A stretch of DNA of 60,000 bases, taken from positions 15,502,001-15,562,000 of the forward strand of contig OU612073.1 in assembly GCA_914767715.1 (NCBI GenBank), in the 5' to 3' direction. Below, one piece after another: positions 47,601-58,786 of this stretch; within the stretch, counting starts at the first letter, position 1; every line of letters starts with the position of its first letter. Source of the stretch: Membranipora membranacea. Its lineage: Eukaryota > Bryozoa > Gymnolaemata > Cheilostomatida > Membraniporidae. The notes under the pieces are model-generated. The model saw nothing but the letters and a program-made list of their open reading frames with translations, had not been told where the DNA came from and did no database searches. Made by a program: the position numbers and the translations under genes.

Positions 47601-47696
47601 AGAAAGTAAAGCAAAATTCCATCACTCACCCTCCGGTACCTCTTCGTCTATATCAAACTTAGCCGTACTGTTGTCATCGTGGCTGTCTCTCCCCAT
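41668..47696 (-). CDS. SLC17-family transporter, copy C (528 aa)
   Basis: Ten exons: 47630-47696, 46937-47139, 45979-46166, 44607-44775, 44057-44278, 43604-43753, 43130-43262, 42590-42740, 42193-42283, 41668-41880. One frame of 1587 nt gives 528 aa, with intron phases identical to copies A and B. Exons 2-9 match copy B in length, and copy A except for exon 2; the last exon is 45-51 nt longer. Retained marks are YALRIN, loop sequons NTT and NSS with one Cys, GGWLAGRYGGKRVM, PAMHN (His185), [46 protein letters not shown] and [12 protein letters not shown]. The tail begins TQDWALEEKDRP, close to the sialin-type GE.QDWAL ending, and ends in acidic ESDDKL. Copy C may be the least changed member. 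It lies 1.1 kb upstream of copy B in the same direction, so the array arose by tandem duplication. Confidence 0.93.
45619..45650 (+). repeat. G-rich tract, G-quadruplex-capable
   Basis: About 30 nt of G interrupted by single T or GT, giving more than four G-runs of three or more. It lies in the intron between exons 3 and 4 of copy C, on the non-template strand's complement. A second run of about 15 G is at 47267-47281. Confidence 0.8.
46704..46846 (+). mobile_element. tRNA-derived SINE, copy 3
   Basis: Begins GGAGGTGGCTCAGCCGGTTA with the shared CAGTCTATTGACAACTG, CTGGCCTGCCTG and GAGAGCAACCTG blocks. The B-box region appears partly lost. It sits just downstream of exon 2 of copy C, in intron 2. 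Confidence 0.65.
47378..47460 (+). mobile_element. tRNA-like sequence (SINE head or tRNA relic)
   Basis: GTGGTGCAATGG (A-box-like) and TGTTCGATTCC (B-box-like) are about 45 bp apart, but the acceptor arm does not pair, so a working tRNA is unlikely. It differs from the other SINE family and lies in intron 1 of copy C. Confidence 0.45.
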
Positions 47697-48874
47697 TGTG
47701 ACCGATAAGCAATTCAGTCAATTCTCAAACCTTATACAGCAAGGTAGTTGCCTTATACCCTTTCTTGACAGTGATTAAGTGTGCAGTAAAATTTAAATCA
47801 CTTCTTATCTTAAAGCTTATGACACTGTTGTCAACTTCACAGCATGCCAAGCAGGATGATAGTGATAAAGATACGGAGCACTTAATTTTATACACTAAAT
47901 ATAAACACTTATTCCTCACGATCCAAAGATAACACCCCAATCTGTCATCGTAAAGTTAAATCGAAGATAGTGATGCTTTTAATTTACCGGACCGAGATTT
48001 AGATTAGTGGTGGCATCAATAATTTTGATATTTTATTGAAAGCATCTGTAGGTCATTCATACTGTGGTTTCAATTATAGAGTGATGTCCTGCCAAAAAGT
48101 TTTAACAGCTACGATTTTAATTGTAATACTTGTGGCAGAGATGACATTGGGATGCTGCAAGATCTCATCCCGTGAATGATATAAGCAGCTTGTGATGATT
48201 TACTGTCAAATAATTGTGGTTGGTGCGCTGTATCTCTATACCAGCAAGGTCTTTTTGTGGAAATTGGCAGCAAGACCTCATTTAAATCGATACTGACAGC
48301 TTTATGCACCCTACCCTTACAAAAACCATTCATATAGTCCAATCAGATCAGATCAATGATGGTTGGGGTGTGGGCTTATAACAGAATGACGCTGCAAGAA
48401 ATGACAGTCATACCTTAAGGTCATGCCTCGCCTAGGATAATAACTTGAGAACCACTGGTCCGATTTTCTTGATTTTTCATTGTAATTGTAGCTATTCCTT
48501 GATTTAGCAATTTCAAAACCCTCAATTATCTTCATTTTAATTTCTTATGATTGTGATGGCAATTTATTTAATTTAAGCCACCTGTTACCATGCAAAAGAA
48601 TAGGAGCTGTCAATAACTGGGAGCATCTGGCTCAGACGCCTCACAACCATTTATTCGTATCAAACCAGGATTGGCAGCGCAAAGTAGTCCCAATATAATT
48701 AACTTGTGATAATTAATCGTAGTAACAAGCCTTGACATGAATTACAAGTACTAGACAAGACCTATAATAACAGACAGGAATTAACAAACAAGCTTGTGAA
48801 CTATTGTAAAATACACCAAATGGACTAGATTTTAGAGACTTATATTACTACGCCAAGTCTGGTACAGAAATATA
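47697..48874. other. Upstream region of copy C, nothing recognised
   Basis: Presumed promoter side of copy C; no TATA box or other gene I can support. Confidence 0.5.
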
Positions 48875-49421
48875 TCAGGCAAAAAACCATGAATGGTTGG
48901 ATTTTCCTCTGTATTCTTGAGGCATTTTGTTCGATTCAGGTACTGATGTTGATTCAAAACTTGGGAATATCCAGAAAGGATATGTTTGTAGGTAATTCCC
49001 TTGCAATTGTTCACTCAACATATATTTTACTTGAAGTTGGCTACGCAAAATGAATATTGAGTTTACAGCCTGCCTCTTGAAGACTGCGTGATAGGCCTTG
49101 TTAATATACCCCTTCTCCAACACAAAAGTTTCATTTGGTTCAAAATCAATGCCTAGTGCCCTCACCAAAGCTTTGGCGGATGCCCCTATCAGAAAAAAAT
49201 ATTTCAGTCTCCGCACGGTTCTCACATAATTTGACTTCTCGTTTTGTCAGGTAAAAGTGCATTTTTGTCAAAATTATGACAAGTATAGACGTATGATAAT
49301 TCAAAATTGCTAACTGGCGCATCAAATCTTTTTCACCAATACTGGTCAGCACTGGGCTAGTGAGGGCACTAGGGTAATTATATTTGTCCACCTTGGACAA
49401 CAATTGACACAGCTCACTTTC
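48875..49421 (-). pseudogene. Unrecognised coding-like stretch with one frameshift
   Basis: Two overlapping minus-strand frames look coding and follow each other: 49146-49421 (ESELCQLLSKVDKYNYP... to ...CENRAETEIFF) and then 48875-49205 (GASAKALVRALGIDFEPNET... to ...GKSNHSW). The switch falls at a run of seven T (minus strand, about 49195-49203), where a one-base change would fuse them into about 175 codons. Alternatively the TTTTTTTCTGATAG at this point is a splice acceptor and the upper frame is unrelated. No family recognised, no signal peptide, no clear start. It could be a decayed gene, a transposon-borne gene, or an assembly indel in a true exon. Confidence 0.35.
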
Positions 49422-50807
49422 TTTATAGCATTGTCAACACTTATGGTTTAGCTATCAGTGTGTGAATTTGAAAGCCGTTTTTTATTCAAGTCAAATCAAA
49501 CATTGAACATTATTGTTGTTATGGCTGCATGACATGAGGGTAGTCTTTATGTATTAACTGTATTTTTTTGCTCCAATAACTTGCAATACCTTTTTATATG
49601 GACAATAGTGACGATGGGTTTTGACATGTTGCTGAAATTCAGTGTCGCCTTATGACGTTACGTCATGGCATAACGTCGTAAAATTTAGAGTTTAGACTTC
49701 TTTGATTATGTAGATTGAGAAACCCTAAAAAGATTTTTGGGGAGGCATGACCTTAATGGAGTTCGGGATCGCCATCTCAAACACCGCCAATGCTGGCTGT
49801 GCATGAAACTTAAGCAGATTGTTCTACTAGCACTCAAACTACAAGTCACCATAACAAAGATTTTCCCCAACAAATTTAATGTGACTACTGGAAAGTAATG
49901 GTCACGGTCGGTCCTCAACTCTACTCAAGTCTTGCTCACCTTATTTCAAAGGCTAGTTTGCTCCCGTGGTTAATATGACTGAAGACCACACTCTTGGTGG
50001 CGGCTTATTCAGCTAATCAGTCACCTCCGTCAAACTGGCTTGATAACGACATTCAAACCTTTAAATTCTTGTATTCATTGGAGGGTGGTACATGGAATTT
50101 TGATTGTTTCATATGTGCAAATTATGGTAAATGCAAGAAGGCACTATGATGCCCATGCAAAGTGATTATAATGGCTGCATGCTAAGACTAGCCCAGATGG
50201 GAGTTGTCACTATAGTTGGTAGGATGAGGCAACTTTGTATATGAATCACTGTGACAAATGATATGGTTTTTGATAGCCTCCAATCTAGCTAGGACGCAAA
50301 TCGACAGTTTCATAGAACTGATCATGTTGTAACGCAGGCTAAGTTTATCATTGGCCTGTATAATTACTGCCAGCCCATGGAGTTATCTCTATGTGCCAGC
50401 CAATCAAATTAATGGTTTTCACTTATTGACCAGTAGAAAGCAGAGAGACTTTGATATGGATTGGAAAGACAGTATTGGTGATTGGACACTGAACTGAAAC
50501 TGAACAGTCTTACAAAATTCACGTGGGGAAGCAGAATGATAATATCACAGAGTAAGGATATACAGAGGGGACACTTCAATGATTGTTATAGTGACTGTGG
50601 TTTTTGATTCACTGGGGGTAAATTGTGCACAGCTGGATGCCGAAAACGCATTGTCTCTATATGTTTAAATGTAATTTTTTTTGCAAACATCCCTACCTTT
50701 GATGTGCCATAATTTATTCTGTATTTATCCTAAACACTGATTTCAAACTTTGTTGGAATGTTCAACCTTCAAGCTATACACCATATCATTGTCATTTTTT
50801 GCTAAGA
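49422..50807. other. Intergenic, nothing recognised
   Basis: No supported exon. A short palindrome ATGACGTTACGTCAT lies at about 49652. Otherwise plain. Confidence 0.5.
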
Positions 50808-50947
50808 TCAGAGGTCAACAATCTTTAGTTGAGTAACAGCGGGATGTATATGCTTGGGTTATACCTCTAGCCGATAATATCAGCTAGAGGTATAACCCAA
50901 GCATATACATCATGCCGTTACTCAACTAAAACCTTGTTGACCTCAGA
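50808..50947. repeat. 140-bp near-perfect hairpin
   Basis: Arms of about 64 bp (50808-50871 and 50883-50947) pair with only a few mismatches; the inner 33 or so bp, ending at the ACCTCTAGC loop edge, are exact. The loop is 11 nt. Either a foldback MITE or a long-stem RNA precursor. Confidence 0.8.
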
Positions 50948-53213
50948 GACTACCTCTCTTTGATAGCTTTAAATCTCAACCTTCTTCAGCTTCTTCGCCT
51001 CCTTACCTCCAACATTTCCACCACCTGTGACCATTTCACATACTTGAGCTTTTCACTCGCATTATCCTTAATCCAGTCTGCAAGTCAGCACAGACTTGAG
51101 AGGAACAGAATGTTGAACATTTAAGGTCCAGACAGTCATAGTTATATATGTCAAACACACTATGTTTGGCTAGAGAAAGTTTGTCAGATATGTAGGTTGG
51201 TGATGGTATTCCTGACCTCTGAAATGACAGCTTTCTATTTGCTCTGGATAACCTTGAAACAGTTTCACAAAATCTGTTTGTCTATGCTATGAGACTACAG
51301 TGGTAAATAATTCAAGATCTCAGGAGTCAAAATGATCACAGGGAGTTACATTCTTCTTTGATCAGATAAGACTCCTGTTTTCACAAACTAGATGTTGTCA
51401 CTCCTCTGCTTTGATGATCTTGCAACATACCTTCAGAAGGAATTTCAGGGGAGGGAGATTTATTAGATAGAGGGGCTGGTAGCAATGACAGCACTCAGGT
51501 AGGAAGATTGGCACAGGAGGAAGTCCCAAAGAAACCATGCTTGAAGCAGCTTTCATAGAACTCAAAGCCTGCACGATATTCAAAGCTTCATCCGATCATT
51601 TGTTATGAGTGTCTATGTTGTTTACTATCATTTTAAAGCTGAAGTTGATGCCAGTATATCCCTCATAGTTGGAGTTGGCTAAACACTGCATAAGTCATGT
51701 GACCTACGGGATAAAATTAACAATTCACACAAATAATATTATTACACCAATTGTATATAGGTCGATATTTGTGTATTTTTTTGTATATGTATAATATATG
51801 AATCACTGATTAATGCGGGAAATGTGATACTAAACTGGGTCAACAGAAAAGTTCGAACAGTTTTTGGTTGTGTTTAAGGAACTTTACACATGCCAAAAAA
51901 AAAAAATAATTAGGCCACTCCAAATTAATACCTTGATCTAGATGACAATTTGAAGATTTGTAGGTGGAGGGAGGTGTCTTTTCATTTTATATTTTAGCCC
52001 TAGAAAACAACTGAAGTTAAAAGGTTTTTTATTCTATCTATATACCCTGAACTCAAGAAGCTGCAAATTTTTTTAATTTTCTCCCACATACACAAATCTT
52101 GAATGGTTGACCCTGCCTCCTCATGAGTGTTTGATAATGTAATGCCACTAACTCACATTGCAAGCCATGTGCTTTCAAAATGTTTGTATACAAATAAGTA
52201 GCCAATGACACAAGAGTGGCAAGCCACGCCTCCTACCCTGCTCTGAGTCCATTTTGATTATTTTAGAAGATTTTAGGTTGCCTCTCATTGGTCAAGCACT
52301 GTCGGGAAATTCTATCTTGTCAGGATAGCCAGCATGGGCTTTGCATAATTATTCCCGATCTCCAACTTGTTCTGATGAAAGCGTAAGGCTTAACGGCAAC
52401 CTGCCAGTCGAAAAGTCTGTTTAAATCAAGGCTACCAGCCAGGCATAAAAATGTGTTGTTTATCAACTATACTATGACTTTATTGTCTACTAACTATCTA
52501 ACTAAAACCAACAGAGTTACAAAGATTTAATGTATAAATCAGTTAAAATAATCAGTGCGTTTAGTCTCGTTGTCCGCTAGCAAACATGAAGTGCCCATGA
52601 GCAGGCTAAAGTAACACTTGTGAAAGCAATGATTCATAGGAAGTTAGATACAGTCAAGGCATTAAATGTTATGGACAAATGAATATTATAAAAGACAAGA
52701 CATGAGAATTTGAATGCATGAATAATAACCTCAGTATATAATATATATATAGCAGTCAAAGACCGGAATTCCCCACAGCACACTACTAATTGGTCGATAA
52801 GTATCATATTATAAAATCAACGCTGGACGATGAAGAAGAAGAAAGACAGAATTTCATTTTCATGTTATATTTTTTGTTCTCTTCATCCATATTGAGTCAC
52901 AACTCACCAGAGGTAATAAAATCTAATAATATATCATGTATACCATGTGCATACATATATGGAATAGACGGGCGTTTAGGGGTATATGTTTTATATTTTA
53001 CTTGGTCAAATGACCAGGAGGTAAAATATTTGATTATTTTATGACTATTTTCAACTGGCGTCTGGCGGTATTTTGATTTTAGCAGGGCTCTGACAAGGTG
53101 GCGGGCGTTAATCCAGAATCTAGATCAAGGAATTAATTAGGAGTGGCCTTAACAGATTCTGCTGTGGAAAATACCAATTAGTTTCTAGAAACGGTAAGTT
53201 GAGGGTTGGATGG
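50948..53213. other. Intergenic, nothing recognised
   Basis: Holds a fragment of the AAGGTTGG-flanked MITE family (about 52125-52170) and a TA-rich patch at 52738-52750. An open frame with an acidic run at 52790-53044 (+) has no support. No gene seen. Confidence 0.5.
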
Positions 53214-53280
53214 GTGAATCTCAAGCCTTCCAAGTAGCTATCCTAGTGATAGCTACTTGGAAGGTTTTCGCAGAGATCAC
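53214..53280. repeat. Hairpin just downstream of the otopetrin-like gene
   Basis: GCCTTCCAAGTAGCTATC, loop CTAGT, then the exact mirror; the outer bases (GTGAATCTC / GAGATCAC) also pair. It starts 14 bp beyond the stop codon of the minus-strand gene. Confidence 0.8.
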
Positions 53281-53292
53281 TCCATCAATTAT

Positions 53293-53298
53293 TTTATT
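53293..53298 (-). terminator. Poly(A) signal overlapping the stop codon
   Basis: The minus strand reads CAATAAAAT: the AATAAA contains the TAA stop of the otopetrin-like frame (53294-53296). If used, the 3' untranslated region would be only about 15-25 nt, or the downstream hairpin region is included through another signal. Confidence 0.45.
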
Positions 53299-55112
53299 GT
53301 TGCACTGTGATGTTTAGTTCCATTGGGGAAGGTTGACAGGACAAAAAAATCTCTATTAGCTTATGCATGGACTCCAACCGGAAAAACAAAGCTATGGGTA
53401 GTGTGAACTGGCCAAGAGCTGCCCAAACATCTGCCCCATACACTGCCTTATTGAGCTTTGAGTTTTTGACTATCTCAAATTCAACAAAACTGCCATTGAT
53501 CCAGTGAAACAAATTACCACTGATCATAACGCCAGCAACAGCCGCAACAGATCGTCTACCTCCTCTTACTTTACTCCAATCTACTGACTCAACAAACTCC
53601 CGACTTGATAAAATACATAATAGGTAAACTTGAAGAGCAACTTGGAAAATATCTACTATGTAGGTGATACAGCTAACTTTCGACTCAAATTCTAAGTTGA
53701 CCAGCTGGGTTGAAGAAGATCCATCTGTTATGTTTTGTGCACTAGAAGGGGATGCCAGAAAAGCTATTGCAGGTACCATCCTCATGAATATGTAAATCAT
53801 ATCGCAAACAGAAGTGATCAGCAGTAGCATACTTCCAGTGGACAAATTCATAGTCTAAAACAATGAAGATTCAATTAAATCTGCGCCATACAGATACATT
53901 TGCATTCAAATAATAATGGAGACAACAGAATCAAATAAATTCCATCACCAGCATATTGTGGCAGACATGCAGTTTTTTTCACTTTTAAGTTTATTTGAAA
54001 AGTAATGGCAGCTACCTTTTCAGGAATCGCTTTCCATATAACGAAGACACCAAATGAGACAGCCATTAGCATTGACGAGTAGTGTATGCATGATGTAATA
54101 TGCATAGCCTTGGATAATCCTTGTTGGAATTGGATATTATTTTTGGGTGAGTGCACATGCAAGAACATCATTATGGTCATCACCATTGAGAACATGACAC
54201 CGATTATCAATGCAACAAAGAATGGCTGTTTTATGCTTTCTGCTTGACGTGCAGCATTAACTGTCTCAAGGCTGGTTGTGGACTCATGATTATTTTCTTG
54301 ATCCACAGTAACTTCCGACATTTCACTATAAGAGAAAAACATACAAATTGCCACACAATAACAAATGAAATGTGTGAAATCCTATAGAATCCAATTAGTA
54401 GAATGATACTGGAACAGGCCACACAAAACTATTATTCAAAACAATCAAGGATGCTCTCGTGTCGGGATCGACCTCTTTAATATTTGTAATTCAAATTATA
54501 GTTTTTTAAATTATATCAAAATTGAATTGATAAAAATACTCTGCCGGAAATGGTCTTATCATAAGATTCTGTTTTATGTACTTAGATGTTTAATGTTTAG
54601 ATCAGTCTATAATATGAAAGTTTATGGGATACCTTGCACGTCGATTGTGAACACCTTCTCTTCCGATGACCTTATCTCGTTCTATAAACAGAGTATAAAG
54701 CATTTGAGGCAATTTGGTTTGAGTAATATTGGCTGATTGTTCCCGACCAATTTGGTATTCCTCATCCAATATCTCCTGATTCCTTTAACTCTCATTAATA
54801 TATCAGCTCGGGAAACTCAATGCAGCTGAATTTCACACAGGTCAATCATTGAGAAAGACACTAACCATTCATATTTAAACGTCTATTGTCTTGGTCAACC
54901 TGTTTTTTTCTTTTTTACAATCATTACTAAAAATAATACAACTGAAACTCACTTAGGCGAGCTAAACTGATCAGGAAGCCTACCCCAGCCAAACAAAACT
55001 CAATTTCAAAGGGGCATAAGTAGTCAGCCGCAGCCTGAGTACTTTTCTTTATGTCAGTGTCACATAAATGTTGTTTCCCATCACTTTGATCGACTTCCAA
55101 ATGCAATCGTTC
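53294..55112 (-). CDS. Otopetrin-like proton channel, C-terminal exons (5' partial)
   Basis: Exons 55112-54953, 54325-54016 and 53854-53294 (minus strand; stop 53294-53296). Otopetrins are 12-helix proton channels of the plasma membrane. The first visible exon ends in LCPFEIEFCLAGVGFLISLA, the pattern of the conserved otopetrin helix with Pro-Phe-x-Ile-Glu-[YF]. The second has two hydrophobic helices after an acidic Asn/Glu loop. The last has about four helices and ends with YGADVWAALGQFTLPIALFF and RLESMHKLIEIF, the pattern of the last helix (aromatic-Arg then an amphipathic end). The first join is not settled: the GTGAGT donor at 54952 gives phase 1, but the next acceptor needs phase 2. A donor GTATTA at 54939 would fit, or a small exon is missing. 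N-terminal exons were not found upstream to 60 kb. Confidence 0.65.
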
Positions 55113-56514
55113 CTGAGAAATAAAGAATATAATACTTAAAAAGCACTAATGTAGTCATAGTCAACGGAGAGATCATCTTTTTTTTGACGGTTCGTAATAT
55201 AGGAAGGAACAAAGCAACATCATACATCAAATCGAAGGGAATTTTCTCCTGAGTAAGAATATTAAGGTAGTAAAGAAAAAAATTTTGGGGGCGGCCATTT
55301 TTTTAAGCAAAACAAATTTTTTTGGGACTTTTTTGGGCCTGTTTCTACCTTGGACAATAAATATATACTTCCAATGCCTCAGAAATATGCATTTAGATGA
55401 TATTTATCCATGGTTAAAAAAGAAATTTTGTATCTCTAAAGAAATCACCAAAAAAAACCTTAAACAAATTTAATTTCTGCAAAGTGGTAGTTGTCTCTCC
55501 CGTTTTGGATTTTTTTCATTTTTTTGTTGTTTAACAAGGTTTAACTTCAACAAAATATTCCACAGACGGGTCATGTGCAATCTGCCATATCACAGAAGAG
55601 GTACAGCAGTCGTAGTCACTCCAATCTGAATATACAGCCTTGTTTTAAGCTGGAAAGTCGAAGCAGACGTCGCACCCACAACGACAAGATTGCGGCAAAA
55701 GTTTCCTCTCATATTCGGCAGCTGCAAGCTTACAATCTGCATTGTGATGACCGGTAGTTGGTCCCTGTCAATTCCTCTAGATTTTTAAGAGCTGGGGGTA
55801 GTGCGGTGTATACAATCTTGCAAACAGCCCCGGTAATCTCCCGCCAATGATCGTTGATTACAGATGGTTCAATTTTTTTTATTCTGGCTGGGCAATCTCC
55901 CATTTGCTTGCCTCATAGTCAGAGAGACAGACAGAGAATGAAAGTATCTTCTGTTTTCATACTTCCCTGAGAATAGTTGGTGGCTGGCAGATAAAATGAC
56001 AGGGTATTGTAATTTTTAGGTGCATGAGACTTGCACCACCGTTTCATGCAGTGCAGCTCCCTACAGGTAGAAAATTTACATTGGATCTTGAATTCGGGTT
56101 TTTTCATATATTGAAACCTGGTACATTATTTGATTATATAAGATTTCGGTGAGGTTGTCAAAGAAAGCTTACATCAAGGAATTTTATAAAGATTATCACC
56201 TATATCTTGACCCCAAAATTCAGCAATAATTGGTCAGGACGCTAAATTAACTCTCGAAGCACTACAGCTTTAGCACAAACTGGGTAGCTGCTGAGTTGTT
56301 TAATTGTCCGTCTCCAATGATACCAAGGCACCATTGAGCAGTTCTTAGCCTGACTTTGACATGCAGTCGCCCCTGTGTATTTGTCTCAATGACAACTCAT
56401 GATTAGCCAATATGTTAAGCCGATGTGCTATGAAGAAACTTGTGTGAAATGTGACAAACCACCTGGCACAAGTTTTATCCCTCCTTGTTATCCCTCCCCC
56501 ACACGAGCATTTCA
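55113..56514. other. Intergenic or intronic, scattered coding-like scraps
   Basis: A plus-strand open stretch after CCACAG at 55564 reaches a stop at 55757 (rich in Arg/Ser/Gln). Minus-strand scraps lie at about 55740-55865 and 56250-56360 (RTAQWCLGIIGDG). None has both splice support and a recognised family. They may be transposon remains or upstream exons of the otopetrin-like gene. Confidence 0.3.
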
Positions 56515-56745
56515 TATAAAGGGCAACTCAAGCACCGAAATCAACAGCATTGCATAGTATCTCGTCTGCCATGTTATTAGATGATTGAAGACTTCTTTGC
56601 TTTGCATTTTTTCATTGCTTCTACCAGAAAAGCTTGTCTTGCCATACTTTTAGCAATTTACATGAGCTCCACCAAGACCGTCCGTTCTTGGGAGATGAAG
56701 CAGCTTTTCACGCGGGCAGAGCGTCTTTTTTGGCATCGCCAATGA
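56515..56745 (+). CDS. Candidate TATA-driven small ORF (54 aa)
   Basis: TATAAA at 56515-56520 is followed 61 bp on by an ATG (56581) opening 54 codons to TGA at 56743-56745. The product would begin with a hydrophobic stretch (FFALHFFIASTRKACLAILL) broken by a charged pair and end basic. A short upstream ATG frame (56571-56588) overlaps its start, and a good splice acceptor (CTTCTACCAG) lies inside it, feeding a different open frame to 56834. The region may therefore be a spliced gene in another frame. Low certainty. Confidence 0.25.
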
Positions 56746-57804
56746 GTGCAGCTATGACATGGTTAGCTTGTTCGGGACCTATTTCAAAGCTGCATCAGCA
56801 GATAAGTCCCCACTATTTGCGACTCAACTTTTGAATTCAATGATGGCGCACTGCAGTTAAGGGAATATAGATCAACCAATAAGGCACTTTCATTGCTAGC
56901 TCACAAAGTTTTGACAGCCATGAGTGAATGAAACTCTGAGTTTTGATACCCTCCACCGACATGTCCTGCTCTCAGAATTATCCCATATGTGTTTAAACCA
57001 TGTTCAATTGAGCACTTCAGGTCCTGCCTTGCATATTACAGAAAGATTTAGGTGATCATTAAGAATATGTCTTGAGGCAGGTACTATAAACGATTGGGTT
57101 CCTCAGTTATTTAAAAGTTCTAGGTCCGACTTTATCTCAATTTATCTTAAATTCGAATTTACACTGCCCCTTTTATCTGTAACAGAATGATGGGATAAAA
57201 TCGGAATAAAAATTATACCGTTTTCAAACATTGCCAAAAACCAAGTGTATTAATGCTAATGCTAATACCTTTGGAATGTGTGAAACTGTGATGGTTTTTG
57301 GATTATATGGAACTTATTGAGATGTCAGGCAACGCAGATACAGCTAGCACAAGTTGTTATAACTATTTAAAAATCAGAAAGATTAACTTCACCCCAAACC
57401 CTTTTAAAAAATCAAACATTATAAATTGAAACTTTAATCTGCTCACAGAGCACGTTTAACTCATTTAATCTAACTTCATTAGCAAACCGCGCACCTGTGT
57501 GCCTCCTATCAAATGTCGGCCCTGTGGAACAAACTGTCCAACAACCTGGAATACAAAAAGACTCCGGCCACCTTTGGCACTCAGGTGCTACTGACTTTTT
57601 TTAAAACGGATTTTTGCCACATCTTGTATGGTGTATGGACTGGTACCTCAAAAAACTAAAACCTTAACACGCTGATTGCGCATGTTGGCCTCATCTCTGC
57701 CGCACCCAAATACATTCTAATTTCAAAATTCTAAATTCATTGTTGCAGTTGAAAACAAACATACCAAATCTTTGAGGCATGTGTTAGAATATGTTCACCT
57801 ACAG
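56746..57804. other. Intergenic, one possible Cys-rich exon
   Basis: After CTTCATTAG at 57480 a plus-strand frame reads TCVPPIKCRPCGTNCP and stops after about 36 codons. The Cys spacing looks protein-like, but two other frames are open too and no partner exon is found. Confidence 0.25.
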
Positions 57805-58786
57805 CATAGGTGGGCAACCTTTTTTTGAAAAGGGCCACATTTTACACAGACTCAGCTCAAAAGGCCTCAACAAATATTTCAAACATAAACTTGGAATGTG
57901 AGGTATATTTTGGCTCTGCATATTTTGTACAAACTAAATCAGAATATGTGTTAATAAAAACTGCAGTATGTCGCGAAAAAAATTGACTCTCATGAGCTCA
58001 AACAAAATACTAATATTTATCTATTCTTCTGAAGTTTTGTGACATTATGCTACAATTATAATCTTTCATGTGTTTGAGCAAAGGACAAGGGGAAAATTTC
58101 AATTAGGCTTGTCGAATGAAGGAACTCTGTAACATTTCAGATAAAATTCCGGAGCACTTGTAACATGACAACTTTTTGTTACAAAGCTGACTGCATAAGC
58201 TAAAACTAAATAATTAAATATTTATCTAATCGTCTGAAGTTTCGTGACATTAAGTTAAATTTACAATTAATCTTAGTTACAAGTGGTTGAGCAAAGGGCA
58301 AGGGGAAATTTTTCATATATGCCTGTCTAACATTCTTGAGCACTTGTAAGATGACTACATCCAAAAGTTACGAAAGGACATTTTTGTTTTCACTGTTTTG
58401 GGTTTAGTTTTTGCAAATTGAAGCTCTTATTAAATGTAGTCTACACTAGTACTGTTATGATGTTTTGTAAAGTATGGCTTGGGAATTCCCTTGATACGTT
58501 AACATGTATGTAGCCTAACTACATGCATGATGCAGAATGGCAAATATTATGAAACTCAAACTAAGGATTGTGCTTACAGAGGGGTATGCATTAGTCTCGT
58601 CACCCACTTTTTTCTTCTTTTTTTTCAAAAGTGGCGTTATGACAAAGCCTGCTATGCATGCTTTGACATCCACATCAGGAAAACAAATGAATGAGTAATT
58701 CTTTTTTAGACAAAAGGCCGCAATAAGGCGGAAAAGGTTACTCATTAGGCTGCACCGGCAAAAAGGCCGCAGGTTGCCCACAGCTG
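57805..58786. mobile_element. Non-autonomous hAT-type transposon with perfect 8-bp duplication
   Basis: Flanked by ACCTACAG on both sides (57797-57804 and 58787-58794). Left end CATAGGTGGGCAACCTTTTT with AAAAGGGCCACA; right end AAAAAGGCCGCAGGTTGCCC then ACAGCTG: inverted hAT-like termini (GGGCAACC). The inside has duplicated blocks (GAAGTTT[TC]GTGACATTA; GAGCAAAGG.CAAGGGGAAA) and no transposase. A related relic is at 11040-11870. Confidence 0.85.

Noticed and set aside
57480-57596. Cys-rich terminal exon of a secreted protein
   Set aside because: Three frames are open over the same bases and no upstream exon or signal peptide could be joined; left as a note.
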